A DNA stretch of 64,000 bases from Epithemia pelagica (GCA_946965045.2 OX337240.1:2232001-2296000); one strand, 5' to 3'; shown: positions 40,405-51,117, numbered from the stretch's first letter. Made by a program: numbers and translations. Notes: generated by a model not told the origin, from the letters alone.

Positions 40405-43134
40405 TTACTCATCCGACGATCCATAAACGGTCATGGTTCCAAAGGAAGCGGCACCGCCTTTGGCAAAGGTTTTGCACGAGAACTTGTCAAATTCCACCGT
40501 CAATCCGGTTTTCAACCCTTGTTTCCCCATCGGACATGCGGCAAAAATTCCCACCCGCACGGCATCAACATTGTCCGGGAACATGCCCTGTCGTGTTTGC
40601 GTCCACTGATTGCCATTCATGGAATAAAAGGATTCAAAGGTATTGCCAATGCGTTTCATACAGAGCCAGACACCGGACTGTTGCACAAGTTCCTGTTGCG
40701 GCAGGGGACAAAGCGACCAATCGGTGAAATCCCTCGTCACGGACGTGGAATGATTCAGTACGCCATGGTACTGTTCCAAACACGAAGCTGCCCAAGTCTC
40801 GGCATCGTGTCGAATCATGATTCCCGCCTTGTCGTACATGGTTTCCATTTTGCCCGTGACATGAACCAAGACCTCAAAGTCGCCCGACACCTTGTGCCAA
40901 TAAAAGGGAGCATTGTCCATGATGAAATTGTGTCGTGTTTTTCTCCAATAGTCAGTTTTGGGTGGAACCGTGACGGTGATTTTGCGACCATTTTCCTTAC
41001 AGGATGTTGGTTGATGAGTCCAGGCAATGAGACCGGAGGTTGAAGACGTTTTCTTCCAGGGATCATCACTCCCGCCTTTCTTGTCCTTACTAGCTTTTTT
41101 GCTTTCCTTTTCGTCCTTATTCTTTTCCGCATCCGTCGGTTTCTCCTTATCTTCCTTTTTTGATTTTGCAGGCTTTTCTTTTGAATCTTCCTCCTTGGTC
41201 TTGGAAGAGGAAGCTACAGCATCTGCACCATTCTTTACGTCGTTTTCCTTGTCAGAGGAGGTGCCCTTTTTCTTGTCTTTTTTATGTTTGTCGTTCAAGA
41301 GCTTTTCGGCCTCGGCCGAACTGCTGGTACTGGTGCTGTTTCGACGCGGCTTTTTCCCCTTGCCGTCCTTGCGATTTAGTTTGCTTTCGGCACTGTGGTG
41401 ACTATCGTCAATGCTCGAGGTGCTGTTCCGTCGAGAGGCCTTTTTCTTCTTGCTACTCATGGTGCTCATTTTGCTATGGCCAATGGTATCCAGACTGCTG
41501 CTATGAACGCTGTTTCGACGCCGAGTCTTGCTCTTTCCAGTCATGCTTGTCGTGTTGGTTTCGGTACTGTGTTGACTTGTTTCCATGCTACTTGTACTGT
41601 TTCGTCGTCGTTGCTTATCTTTTCCGCCCGTAACTTTGCTAGTTTTCGAACCGTCTTCTTCTTTTTTGGTTGATTTGCTGCTGGTTGTTTTGTCTTTTTT
41701 CTTGTCGTCCTTTCCGGGCGAAGTTGTTGCCGAGTCATTTTCTTTCTTTTTGGAAGATTTGGGTGACTTGGACCCCTTTTGAGATTCCTCCTTTTCGGCA
41801 TCTTTGTCGGGTTTGGAAGATGCATCTGTCTTCTTTTTGCTCTTTTTCTTGTGTGTCGCTTTCTCGTCCCCTCCGTCAGCTTCTTCTTCCTCCTCCTCTT
41901 CTTGTTCTGGTTTCTCCTCGATTGCCATGGGAGCATCGGGCTTGTCCTTTTTGCTGTGTTTGCCTTTGTTCTTACCTTTTCGACTCGACGATGACGATAC
42001 GGATGCGTCTTCTTGTAGGGCTTTGGTTCGTTCTCGTTTTCGTCGTTCTCTCCGTTCCTTGACTACGGCGGCATCGGTCTTGAGCTTTTTGGCCTCTTTT
42101 TGCCACTTTTCCAAATCCGTGTCAATTTCCTGACTGTTCTTGTCATCCTTATCATCCTCTTGACTGGTTTGACCGAAAAAGGTTTGTTGCGTTTCGGCCA
42201 CATCGTGACAAAAGTCGACCCAGTCATTGTGAATCCCATCTTCAATTTCATTCAAATCTTGTTCCATGGCCCAATCGTCGGCACTTTGGGCCATGGAAAA
42301 GGATTTTTGTTGGGCGGCATTGTCAAAATCCATCCACAAGGTACGCAATTCATCGTATCGTGATTTTTGAAGGGCAGCGGCATCTCGTTGGCGTCGCAAT
42401 TGTCGTCGAACGGCGACACGATCGTCCTTGGTTTGCAAGGAGACGAGTTTTTGGCGCTTCTTTTTGGTCATTTTTTTCGGTTTCTTCTTGTTCTTTTTGC
42501 CCGTGTCGGTGCTTTGATTGTCGTCGTCATCGGTACTCTGATTGTCGTCGTCATCGTCCTCATCGTCCGTATCTCCCCCACCAGGAAGATCGTAGGGTTT
42601 GGGTCGCAACTGATCAATGGCCTTGAGGTATCGAACACGTGCACTTCCATAGGAATTGGCGGGAACAGAATCCTTCAATTCCTGTTGAACAGACGAATTC
42701 AACCGATCCCGTGCCGCCACTTCGGTTTCATTGCGTTGTTGTTGTGTCGCACTGGTTTGCTGACTGGTCACACTTTTGGTGTCATCGGTTTCGACCGTCA
42801 AGTATCCACTTTCTTCAAAGACAATATCTGGTTTGCTCCCAAAAAAGGTGGAATTGTCGGGCGCCTTGAGAGTGTTGTTGTTGGCATTTTTGCCGCTGCT
42901 GCTGGTTGATTTGGCTGGTTTTCCCACAAGAGATGTGGCACTATTCGAGGCGGCAAATTCTTCCAACTTGGCCTTGCGCGAGGCAATGGGTTGAACCGGA
43001 ATGGCACGATTCGGTGACAAGGTGAGATTACTACCACCACCACCGCTATTTGACGTAAAGGAGGAATTCTTTTGCAAGGCGGCCATGCGTTCCTTGACAC
43101 CCGCCATGGTAATGACTTCTTGTTTGTCCACCAT
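40405..43134 (-). CDS. Lys-rich disordered protein with C-terminal DUF1349 domain
   Basis: 909 aa in one exon. The first ~690 residues are highly charged: acidic tracts (DDEDDDDD), long Lys/Ser/Glu tracts and coiled-coil-prone segments. Between about 505 and 610 a motif RRNST(S) or RRRNS recurs five times, each a basophilic kinase-like site. The last ~200 residues are ordered: WTHQPTSCKENG, TDYWRKTRHNFIMDNAPFYW, GDFEVLVHVTG, YDKAGIMIRHD, VRVGIFAACPM, matching DUF1349, a concanavalin-like beta-sandwich that may bind carbohydrate. Role and location are unknown; no signal peptide is seen, so cytosolic or nuclear. It is divergent from APE2. Confidence 0.85.
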   Translation of the reverse strand: MVDKQEVITMAGVKERMAALQKNSSFTSNSGGGGSNLTLSPNRAIPVQPIASRKAKLEEFAASNSATSLVGKPAKSTSSSGKNANNNTLKAPDNSTFFGSKPDIVFEESGYLTVETDDTKSVTSQQTSATQQQRNETEVAARDRLNSSVQQELKDSVPANSYGSARVRYLKAIDQLRPKPYDLPGGGDTDDEDDDDDNQSTDDDDNQSTDTGKKNKKKPKKMTKKKRQKLVSLQTKDDRVAVRRQLRRQRDAAALQKSRYDELRTLWMDFDNAAQQKSFSMAQSADDWAMEQDLNEIEDGIHNDWVDFCHDVAETQQTFFGQTSQEDDKDDKNSQEIDTDLEKWQKEAKKLKTDAAVVKERRERRKRERTKALQEDASVSSSSSRKGKNKGKHSKKDKPDAPMAIEEKPEQEEEEEEEADGGDEKATHKKKSKKKTDASSKPDKDAEKEESQKGSKSPKSSKKKENDSATTSPGKDDKKKDKTTSSKSTKKEEDGSKTSKVTGGKDKQRRRNSTSSMETSQHSTETNTTSMTGKSKTRRRNSVHSSSLDTIGHSKMSTMSSKKKKASRRNSTSSIDDSHHSAESKLNRKDGKGKKPRRNSTSTSSSAEAEKLLNDKHKKDKKKGTSSDKENDVKNGADAVASSSKTKEEDSKEKPAKSKKEDKEKPTDAEKNKDEKESKKASKDKKGGSDDPWKKTSSTSGLIAWTHQPTSCKENGRKITVTVPPKTDYWRKTRHNFIMDNAPFYWHKVSGDFEVLVHVTGKMETMYDKAGIMIRHDAETWAASCLEQYHGVLNHSTSVTRDFTDWSLCPLPQQELVQQSGVWLCMKRIGNTFESFYSMNGNQWTQTRQGMFPDNVDAVRVGIFAACPMGKQGLKTGLTVEFDKFSCKTFAKGGAASFGTMTVYGSSDE

Positions 43135-43689
43135 GATGGATCAAGGTCAGGGACTCCCAAGCAATGAATTTGAATCAACAAAAACGTTGATTGGTTGGTT
43201 TGGCGTTTCCAAAATGGCGTGGAAGGATGATGGATTTGTCGTTGTTTCCCTTGGTTGAGAGTTAGATAGGACGTATTTGTAGAGGACTCTTGTCCACAAG
43301 AAGAAGTGTTGTTGTTGTTGCAGGCATCCGTCCCAAAGAGGGAGACCCGCACTGTTTGATAGCTTGGGCCTTCCTGTCGGTTTGGGGGTTTGGGGGTTTT
43401 CAACAACGTCACATTGAGGAATTAACCCAAAGGTTCACGTCTGGTTGGGACTTATCTTGGGGAAAGGTAGGGACTAAACTACGCGACCGATGATCTTGAA
43501 AGTCGCTCTTTGTCCGTTTTTGGTCGCTTATGTAAAGGTTCGTCTGTCCGTCGTAAGATCGGACGAAGGCAGTTTTTCTGTTAGGATTTTGTGTGAAACC
43601 CAGCGACAATGACAGGATGATCCGAGCGAGACTTCATTGTGTCAGAGCCGACGTTTTGAATCCAACAGTAGCCGATCATTATCTGCATC
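43135..43689. other. Divergent promoter region between the DUF1349 gene and APE2
   Basis: 555 bp with no gene. No obvious known motif stands out. Confidence 0.5.
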
Positions 43690-45571
43690 ATGTTAATTGT
43701 ATCGTGGAATGTTGCTGGTTGGACGACGACCGTGAACCGAATTGACCGTCATTACAAACCACCGTCTCCGGCCAACCAAGCTGGCACCACCACAACAACC
43801 ACACAACGACGCCCCAAACTTCATCCGGCGGCCTCGATTCAACACTTTTTCGAACGACACGAAGCAGATATTGTGTGTTTGCAAGAGCACAAGATTCAAA
43901 AACAACAATTGGCGAACCGTGCCGAGCCATGTCAGGCCAGTACGATTCCCGGATACGAATCCTTTTGGTCGTGTTGTGTCGATGAGAATCACAAGGGGTT
44001 GAATGGAGTCGTCACGTATGCACCCACTGGCAGTGTGGTGGCGGCCGACGCCAGTCCTCTCGGATCGTCTGATCTCGACAACCAGGGTCGTTGTATCATG
44101 ACCGATCATGGCAGCTTTTGCATTTTCAATGTCTATGCACCCAATTCTGGTGGCCACCCCTTGGCCTTTCAACTAAAATTTTTGCAGGCCCTACGACGCG
44201 CCATGCAAAGGCAACGCGAGCGAAACAAGCATGTCATTTTAGTGGGAGATTTGAATATTTCGCACAAGGCACGTGATATCTTTTGGAAGGATCGCTGTGT
44301 GCACATGCATGATATTCTGGACGAAGAGGAAAACGAACAACAACCACAACAACCTGACGAGTCGATGGTTCCACGCTGGAAGCAGGAAGTGAAACGTCAC
44401 TGGCCGACAATCGAAAAAGTCTTGCTGACCAAGACGGTTGTGGAAGCCAAAACTCTCAATACTGTCACCAACCAATCGCACGACAAATATCGACTGGCTG
44501 TCACGTTGGCCGATGGTCGTCGTGTTCACTTGGGTCGACACGAGTCCATGGCCGATCATTGTGGCCGTGAATATGATTTTTCCTCCAGGACCTATTGCGA
44601 CGAGGAAACCGATCAAGTCTTGCCCTGTCGACAGGCCAATGTCGTGTCGGTTGCGGTCCTGACCGAACTCTTGGCCAAACTGGTGGGTGTGGTCTGGGAC
44701 GAATCGGTTCAACGGGAGATTGCCACGACCGTGGCCTCTGAACCTCGCTTATCTCCGGCTCGTGCCTGGCTCACCGCGCTTTTGGTACAAGATGGCATGG
44801 TGGACTCCTTTCGACACTTGTATCCCATGGCCGAAGGGCGTTTTACCTGCTGGCATCAATTCACCAACCGACGGTACGAAAATGAAGGCGCTCGCATCGA
44901 TTACTGTTTGGTCGATGCATCCTTGGCGACCAAAATTCAAACTGGATCGGGCTTGCGATGTGGTGGTGGTGGTGGAAACCAGGAGGCCCCCGCCTTTGCC
45001 CTGGGAGAACAAGCCGCCCTCCAAGCGGCCACGGCCAATGGCAGGTTTGAACCAGCCTCGTTTGGTGGAGAAGGAATTCAGACAGCTTCCCAACGGGCGC
45101 TTGATTCGCAATTTGGTCCAGGTACGTTCGACACAAGAGTTGTTATGGGCATGGTTTGTGGTTACGTCGTGTCTCAGCATTGTCATGATTCCTACAGCGC
45201 ACACGGGCATGATTTATACTCCTCCAACCTTTTCCGACCATATTGCCGTCTCCATTCTCTTGGACGATAGTGATCATGCATTGTTGTCTAAAACGCTGGT
45301 ACTGGCCACGGATGCCAAGACGCGAAACGCTCAACCGCACAAGAAGCAACTGTCCATCTCGGCCTTTTTTGGATCCGCCCTCAATAATGGCAACAACCAA
45401 AACAACAAGAACAAGAGCAAGTCACCGGGCTCGCTGGCCAGCAAAAGCTCTACCGGACGGTCTACTTCGTCCAAGGTATCCTCGAATTCAAAGGTATCAT
45501 CCAAAAAGGTCAAGAAAGGTGGTACCAAGTACAGTATCAAACATCATTTTCAAAAGCAACAACCGAATTGA
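43690..45571 (+). CDS. APEX2: AP endonuclease 2 (exonuclease III family) with C-terminal PIP box
   Basis: Exon 1 43690-45121, intron 45122-45197 (76 bp, GTACGT...CTACAG), exon 2 45198-45571; 601 aa. The EEP nuclease motifs are in order: SWNVAGW, DIVCLQEHKI, FNVYAPNSG, VGDLNISH, GARIDYCLV and, across the intron, IYTPPTFSDH with the terminal catalytic His. Enzymes of this group cut DNA at abasic sites and trim 3' blocked ends in the nucleus. The basic tail carries KKQLSISAFFG, a canonical PCNA-binding motif, and ends in a second, weaker copy (KYSIKHHF). A zinc-finger GRF domain found in animal APE2 is not seen. An insertion near residues 215-230 is Gln/Glu-rich. Confidence 0.92.
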
Positions 45572-46571
45572 CAATCTCTCTCAGCTTCGAATCCTTCCTT
45601 TTTGGAGGCGAGAATATGAAAGTAATTTCTTTATCTGCGGCAACAAGCAACAATTTCTGTTGCCTTCCATGAACGGTGCACACGGAAGCTCAACCGAGAT
45701 TTCGAAAGACTTCCCGAAAACTTCATGTCCTGGATTCCGGATCCGGCGCTACTGGTCGATATGCCCAGGCAGTTGCTGGATCAAGGCCAAAAGCTTTACA
45801 TCGCAATGGAATTGCCCAACAGAAAAAAATGAGGTACATCATGGCCAATGGCCACACAATGAAGCTGGCGCCTCGGTTAAACCATCTCATGTTGGGCATA
45901 ATCGTACAACGAGATGGAGTGTAGGAACAAGTTGTTTTATCTTTGTAATAATGGTACTCGTACCTTGTAGGGTTTCCACAACTTTTAGCGTTTTGCGTTA
46001 TGTTTGTCGAACTCATAATTTTATTTAAGATTTGTAGCCTTCTCGATGAACACCCAACCAACATTTCGTAATTCCCCCTATTCGGTTTCGTATTCTGAGT
46101 TCTGAGAGGCTTATCTTTTAATCGACCAGTATTTTGGTCCCATTGTGCTTTGTTAAATGAGGCTTTTGAGATGGGCTTTTCAATACGATAACAAACCAGG
46201 AACTGAGATGCTTCCTTGTAAGAGTACCAGTACGAGTACTCTAAACCTCATACTCGTACTGTCCCTACCAGACGGGGAAACAACACATTGTTGTGAAACG
46301 TATTGGGCCTATCGGACCAAAGGCGGGGGTCCGAACTACTCGCTCACAAAATCGAAACTACGATCAGGTCTTGTGCAGAGGAGAGATGAATTGTTCCGAT
46401 TTGTTCATTAGGCCTTATCTGCGAGGTCCCACGACCACCTTAAGCCCCACGGAGAGCTTGATGTCAGCAAAAGAGGGAGGGATCACGAAAAATACTACAT
46501 AGCTCTAGAGAACCTTGCTATTTGACGCTTTTCTACCAACACAAAGACAAACGGTCTGCCAAGGATTCATC
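45572..46571. other. 1-kb intergenic stretch without a supported gene
   Basis: A short frame at 45626-45832 looks protein-like but lacks a start. A hairpin sits at 46229-46260. Otherwise nothing recognised. Confidence 0.5.
46229..46260. repeat. Inverted repeat with AGTACGAGTA arms
   Basis: Perfect 10-bp arms (46229-46238 and 46251-46260) around a 12-base loop, about 310 bp upstream of the next ATG. A regulatory role is possible but unproven. Confidence 0.4.
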
Positions 46572-47624
46572 ATGTGGTTGGTCCCGTCTTTATTATTTTC
46601 CTTATCCTCACAATCCAGGGAGAAATATTCATCCATGGCTGTCGTGGAAGCATGTACATCCGACTTTTGTGCTAGCAACTCCAGCTGGAGTAGCCACGAG
46701 AACTTGATGAGCCATCCATGTGGATACTCTCTGAGGCCTCTGGAAGAAGAAGGGCCTTTCGTTCTCTTTTTCATTTTGCTTCTGATTTCAGGAGCTGTAT
46801 TCAGTTTATTCATTGTTCATGGAATCAATGAAAAACCAAAAGCACATACATTTCTTTCCATGCCGAAAGTAGCCCGAAAAGAAGGTGGACAATCAGACTG
46901 TGTCCATAGAGAGCAACTTGTCGATGTGTCGCACTCTTGCGAGCAAAGAATAATAGACGCACGACCTGTCGCTTTGCCACCAAGATCCTCACTACGGAGA
47001 GCTTCCTCAAATTCCAAAAAGCGGCCTCTGCGACAATGTGTTCGGTTTAGCCCCAACCTGGAACGAGTCTACGCGGATGAACGAAATGGGAACACCAGAC
47101 TCAGTCATTTGACCTGGTACAGCAAAGCAGAACTATCCCTTTTTAAGCACAAGACAATCCGACAAATTCAAGAGATTACTCGGTATCAACCGTGTTTTGT
47201 GAGTCGATTGGAGTGTCTGTACCAAACCTGCAGTGAGGCCGATCTGGAATCGGATGGGGGTGGTTCTTGCTGCACGACTCGGCTGTATGCAGGAGGCTTG
47301 GACAATCTGGAATTGATTGGTTTGGAAAAGCATGTGTCTCGCCTCATTGACGCTGACTTTCACAAACGACAAGAGTCTCTGTATGGCACGGTGCAAGTGA
47401 TACAATCCTCCTATTACCCAAGCAATGAACCCAACCCCCCATTCCTGTGGTCATCCCAAGCGAGACATTCTATGCAGACGACGCCTTTGAGACATTCATC
47501 TCTGTCAACTGTCGACCACACGGACCGCCATGCGCAAGAGTTGCGCGACTATTGCCGGCCCTTGACTTGTCGAGCAAGCCTATTTGCTCAACTCTTGGCA
47601 CGAGCACAACTCTCAGCAGAATAA
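46572..47624 (+). CDS. Uncharacterised diatom-type protein with a WYSKAE...GLE motif set
   Basis: 350 aa from the ATG at 46572; the frame is open a little upstream without ATG. One membrane segment (about 62-84, FVLFFILLLISGAVFSLFIV) separates a Ser/Cys-rich head from a large soluble part. The region VRFSPNLERVY, LTWYSKAELSLFKHKTIRQIQEI and later LDNLELIGLEKHVS recalls a family that I know only as uncharacterised proteins in diatoms and related algae. The role is unknown. The C-terminus is rich in His, Ser and Arg. It is convergent with the tautomerase-like gene; the gap between stop codons is 182 bp. Confidence 0.72.
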   Translation: MWLVPSLLFSLSSQSREKYSSMAVVEACTSDFCASNSSWSSHENLMSHPCGYSLRPLEEEGPFVLFFILLLISGAVFSLFIVHGINEKPKAHTFLSMPKVARKEGGQSDCVHREQLVDVSHSCEQRIIDARPVALPPRSSLRRASSNSKKRPLRQCVRFSPNLERVYADERNGNTRLSHLTWYSKAELSLFKHKTIRQIQEITRYQPCFVSRLECLYQTCSEADLESDGGGSCCTTRLYAGGLDNLELIGLEKHVSRLIDADFHKRQESLYGTVQVIQSSYYPSNEPNPPFLWSSQARHSMQTTPLRHSSLSTVDHTDRHAQELRDYCRPLTCRASLFAQLLARAQLSAE

Positions 47625-47806
47625 TAGAAAGTACTTTGACTTTACCGATTGGGTTTTTTGTCTAGGTTACGTTTGACCCATAAACCGTACCTGTAGAAAG
47701 ACAAACGTATGTTCCTTGAAACAATGGAATATTTGTTCCTGCATGTTCCGCTGAAACCGAAGTACGCGAGAAGAAATATTGTTTGGACCAACATTGGCGA
47801 TTCCGA

Positions 47807-48401
47807 TCATGACGACGACGACGAAGACGAAGGAGGCGGAACATGAAAGTAGCGTTCCCCTTCATAGGTTTCCAATCGAACATTGGCAATCAGATTTTCT
47901 TGCGCAAAGGCTTGTTGGACCTCTTTCATACCGTCCAACACAAATTCACGAGTTCGTTCGGGTTTTCCTGTTCTCTCCAGCAACAAGGATCACAACACAA
48001 CCATGTGGCATGTAAGATTCAGTTACGTGGCAAGGCTTTCACCCTCACAGTCTTGCGCACGATGGAGAACGACACACGACACAAACCAAGCAACACTGTT
48101 GAACATATTCGATGAGTGTTTTCCGCAGTGTTTTGCTGACACCCTCGCTCCACTATCCTTTGTCACGGTGTCACACAAACAAATGGTTCCAACAAGAACC
48201 GTAGTTGCTCTCACCATAGGCTCGAATATCCACATAGACATCCTCTTGAAAGGATTCGTCCGTCCAATCCTGACAATGAAACAACATGAGTTTGGTGGTG
48301 GATGGTTTGGTTCCCCAAATGGCGCACAGTTTTTCTTGTAATCTCGACAGTGGGACTGGCTTTCCCATGGTCGATTTGGCAAACAACTTGACCAGTGGCA
48401 T
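47807..48401 (-). CDS. Small tautomerase-like protein, two exons
   Basis: Exon 1 48401-48215, intron 48214-47968 (247 bp, GTGAGA...AACAG), exon 2 47967-47807; 115 aa. Splicing restores a continuous reading, DVYVDIRAYGKPERTREFVLD, and phases match. The protein starts Met-Pro-Leu-Val-Lys, so Pro would be exposed after Met removal, as the catalytic base of the MIF/4-oxalocrotonate tautomerase superfamily. Length and the alternation of beta-like strands with one helix after LQEKLCAIWG fit that fold. This is an inference from the N-terminus and size, not from a clear family signature. The C-terminus is six Ser. The upstream region is shared with the CREST-like gene. Confidence 0.72.
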
Positions 48402-48547
48402 CGTACTGTCGATATCGATATACTCAATTGTCTCGAGTCGGGTCAATGTTGGTGATGGATGCGGCGATGATGGCAAAGATCTTCCTCATGCGCGACCGAT
48501 AAAAATTCGGACATATTTCCGCGACTGTATGTCTTTCCACGCATGCA

Positions 48548-48555
48548 TGACGTCA
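48548..48555. promoter_or_regulatory. Palindromic CRE (TGACGTCA) in a divergent promoter
   Basis: 147 bp upstream of the tautomerase-like ATG and 423 bp upstream of the CREST-like ATG. TGACGT is the core of CO2/cAMP-responsive elements bound by bZIP factors in Phaeodactylum; function here is untested. Confidence 0.45.
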
Positions 48556-48977
48556 CTTTTGCGTGTGTATGTCGCCAGCCGCGCTCGCTGCATGATTACA
48601 TCATCATCCGGCCTTCGTACACGTCACGGATTTTGTTCGCCCCTTCGGCCTTCGGCTGTTCTTCTCGTTCGGGAAGGAATCTTTTCTGGTCGAGAAAGAC
48701 AACAACTCGATTCTTCCTATAGAGTGTTGCATTCTTCCTCTCTGTTGTTGGAACGGAAGGACACAGCAAGCCTCTTGCAGTGTCCTTGGACTCCATCATC
48801 TATAATATTCTCTTAGGGTGAACCAAGTGTTGCATTCTTGGCCGCAGGTCCAAGTTTCCGCAAACGAGTGCGTGACAGTCACACAGCGCATTGGGAATTC
48901 CCCAAACCGAGAACCCCGCTTCGTTTTGTCGCACACACACATACACATACACACACAAGAACCCTACCCCCCGCACC

Positions 48978-50426
48978 ATGACAATGCCTTTTTCTTTTGC
49001 CGTTCCCCCATCACGGTCTTGTTCTTCCCTGGTACGTCGTTCCAGTACGCTGGAACGAGGATCGGTCGTTCCGAAAGACGACGACAAGGACAAGAAGACT
49101 GTTCACCACTCCATCCAAGAGTCTGACGTACTTGACCGTGACGACAAGAAAGAACAGCAAAATATTGGACGGTCTACAGGAGGAAGCCTTGCTGATTCGT
49201 GGCCCTGGCCTTGGAGACAACAAGCGCCACCCAAACCATCCGTGGTTCCCAGTCATGGCAAACACTACCGAAACAACAGTGCCCATGGTAGTCCGACAAG
49301 CGTCATGTGTGCGTTGGATGACAGTACGAACAACACTTCCATGACGTCGTTTGACAGTGAGACAACGAGTCCCAGTAGTAGCTCAGGGTCACTGCAGGAC
49401 TTGGAAACGGGCATTTCTTGGACAAGATCAAGTAACTCCTCCAACCCCAAAACAACAACGACGACGACTACGACAGGTTCTCCTCCTCCCTTGGAAGCTC
49501 ATTTGAACCAATTCATGTCTCGTCGCATCATGACACCGACACAAGAACGTTGCAATGCCTTGACCATGCTTCCCATGTCACTTTACTGTCTCGTTCATCT
49601 CTTGTCATGGGCCTGGATCACACCAGCGGCCTGGCAACATGCCAACACCACCATGAATCCTTCTGCTGTCGTACCCAGTGCTCCTTCCTACCTCCATAAT
49701 GATGGTGATTCCACTATTCGAGAGAACAACCCGTTCTTTTTGAACCATCATCATGATCAAGTACTTCACCACTGGATCTTTCACGATGTTGCACGTTGGT
49801 GGTCTCCACCGTCGGGTTGTTGGTCCAGTTCCCTTCTCCCTGCTATACCACCCTTGCCCGTCTTGGCCACCATGTTTGCCATGTGGTTGCACATGCCCTT
49901 TTCTTTTTTGTATCATTGGAAATATGCCCATGAATTAGATCCCGTCGCTCGAATGTATCATTGGACGAGACGAATGGATCATGGCATGATGCATTTTTGT
50001 TCCATCTTGTTTGCCTATGGAACCTCGGGGAGTATCGATTACGCCCTCCTGGCGGCCGTGTTTAATTTACCCTGCTTCTTTCTGCAATTTCGTCCCCAAA
50101 TTCGTCGCCCCCGCAACAATCACATTTGCATCGTCTTGGCCATTGTCAGTTACTCCGTGCCTCTGGCCTGGGAATCCCAAACGACTACCTTGGTTGCCTT
50201 TTGGAGTTTGATTTTGGTCGCCCTGTGGTTGTTTGCCCGTTATCCCTTGGGAGGATGGTCCCATGCCGCCTTTCATGTCGTGGCCGGCGGTACCGCACCC
50301 CTCCTCATGAATGTGGCCGTCCATCTCCCCATTTCGCAACCCCAAGTCGAGTTTGCCGCACACTGTGCCGTCTATTGCCAACAACAACAAGAACAACAAC
50401 TACTGGAGGCCCAGCAAGCCTTTTGA
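48978..50426 (+). CDS. Multi-pass membrane protein with CREST-superfamily-like active-site pattern
   Basis: 482 aa from the ATG at 48978 (GCACCATGAC). The first ~160 residues are Ser/Thr/Asp-rich and disordered, followed by about seven hydrophobic segments. The polar residues inside helices are notable: His305 and Ser309 in LHMPFSFLYHW, Asp334/His335/His339 in RRMDHGMMHF, and His429-x3-His433 in GWSHAAFHVVAG. This Ser/Asp/HxxxH set is what defines the CREST superfamily (alkaline ceramidases, PAQR receptors, Per1), thought to be membrane hydrolases using a metal. No closer family is evident. A substrate such as ceramide or a GPI lipid would be a guess. Confidence 0.72.
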   Translation: MTMPFSFAVPPSRSCSSLVRRSSTLERGSVVPKDDDKDKKTVHHSIQESDVLDRDDKKEQQNIGRSTGGSLADSWPWPWRQQAPPKPSVVPSHGKHYRNNSAHGSPTSVMCALDDSTNNTSMTSFDSETTSPSSSSGSLQDLETGISWTRSSNSSNPKTTTTTTTTGSPPPLEAHLNQFMSRRIMTPTQERCNALTMLPMSLYCLVHLLSWAWITPAAWQHANTTMNPSAVVPSAPSYLHNDGDSTIRENNPFFLNHHHDQVLHHWIFHDVARWWSPPSGCWSSSLLPAIPPLPVLATMFAMWLHMPFSFLYHWKYAHELDPVARMYHWTRRMDHGMMHFCSILFAYGTSGSIDYALLAAVFNLPCFFLQFRPQIRRPRNNHICIVLAIVSYSVPLAWESQTTTLVAFWSLILVALWLFARYPLGGWSHAAFHVVAGGTAPLLMNVAVHLPISQPQVEFAAHCAVYCQQQQEQQLLEAQQAF

Positions 50427-51117
50427 TTTCACAACAAACAACAACAACAACATCAAACGTTTTTCCAACGGAAACTCTGGTGTGTTCCTGCAAAGACACA
50501 CTTCCAACAGTGCCGTGAGGGACAGGAAGGAAAACGGCACAGACCGGGACCGTGTCTTGTTGTGAATGGGCTTGGTGACTTTTTACTCGGCCCATATTCG
50601 GCAAGAGAGAACGACGCTTGCATCTCTTGCACGCATGTCCCGCTCAACTGGAGGGCAAGAGAGGACCGGTCAATGAATGGGCATCGTCATGGATTCTTTG
50701 TACAAGCATCCAAAGTAGATGCTATCACGAGAACACGAGTCCTCGAAAGAACGCAACGATTCCTCCAAACTAACATGCATCGGTTGCATTTGTGAAAGGA
50801 CATCTATCCTAGATCCAAATCATTGTTGCTAGGTGATTGACTTTGACATCAATGCTCTAATAGGTAGTTTCCGTTCTGCTGCTCAGCAGTCAAGATAGAG
50901 CTTTGTGCCTAAAAAGAATGAAATATGTAGAACCAACAATGCTTTTGATACTCTTGCCTCTAGGTAGAACTCCCAAGAAACTGGGCAACCTGCTCATTGA
51001 CCTAATACGGAAGCAGATGATGTCGGTCATTGTAGGTATTTGTCAGTCTAAGCCCACCAGTTTTCTCAACGTACGCATTCTTGCAGTACGTACTCGTAGA
51101 GCTCATTCTCCGAGACC
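50427..51117. other. Intergenic, no gene seen
   Basis: 3' region of the CREST-like gene and promoter of the CCDC43-like gene. Confidence 0.55.

Noticed and set aside
45626-45832. Short frame reading like a real protein (RDFERLPENFMSWIPDPALLVDMPRQ in part)
   Set aside because: No start codon before an internal Met, no upstream exon found, and no homology recognised. Could be a last exon or a remnant, but it is not supported.
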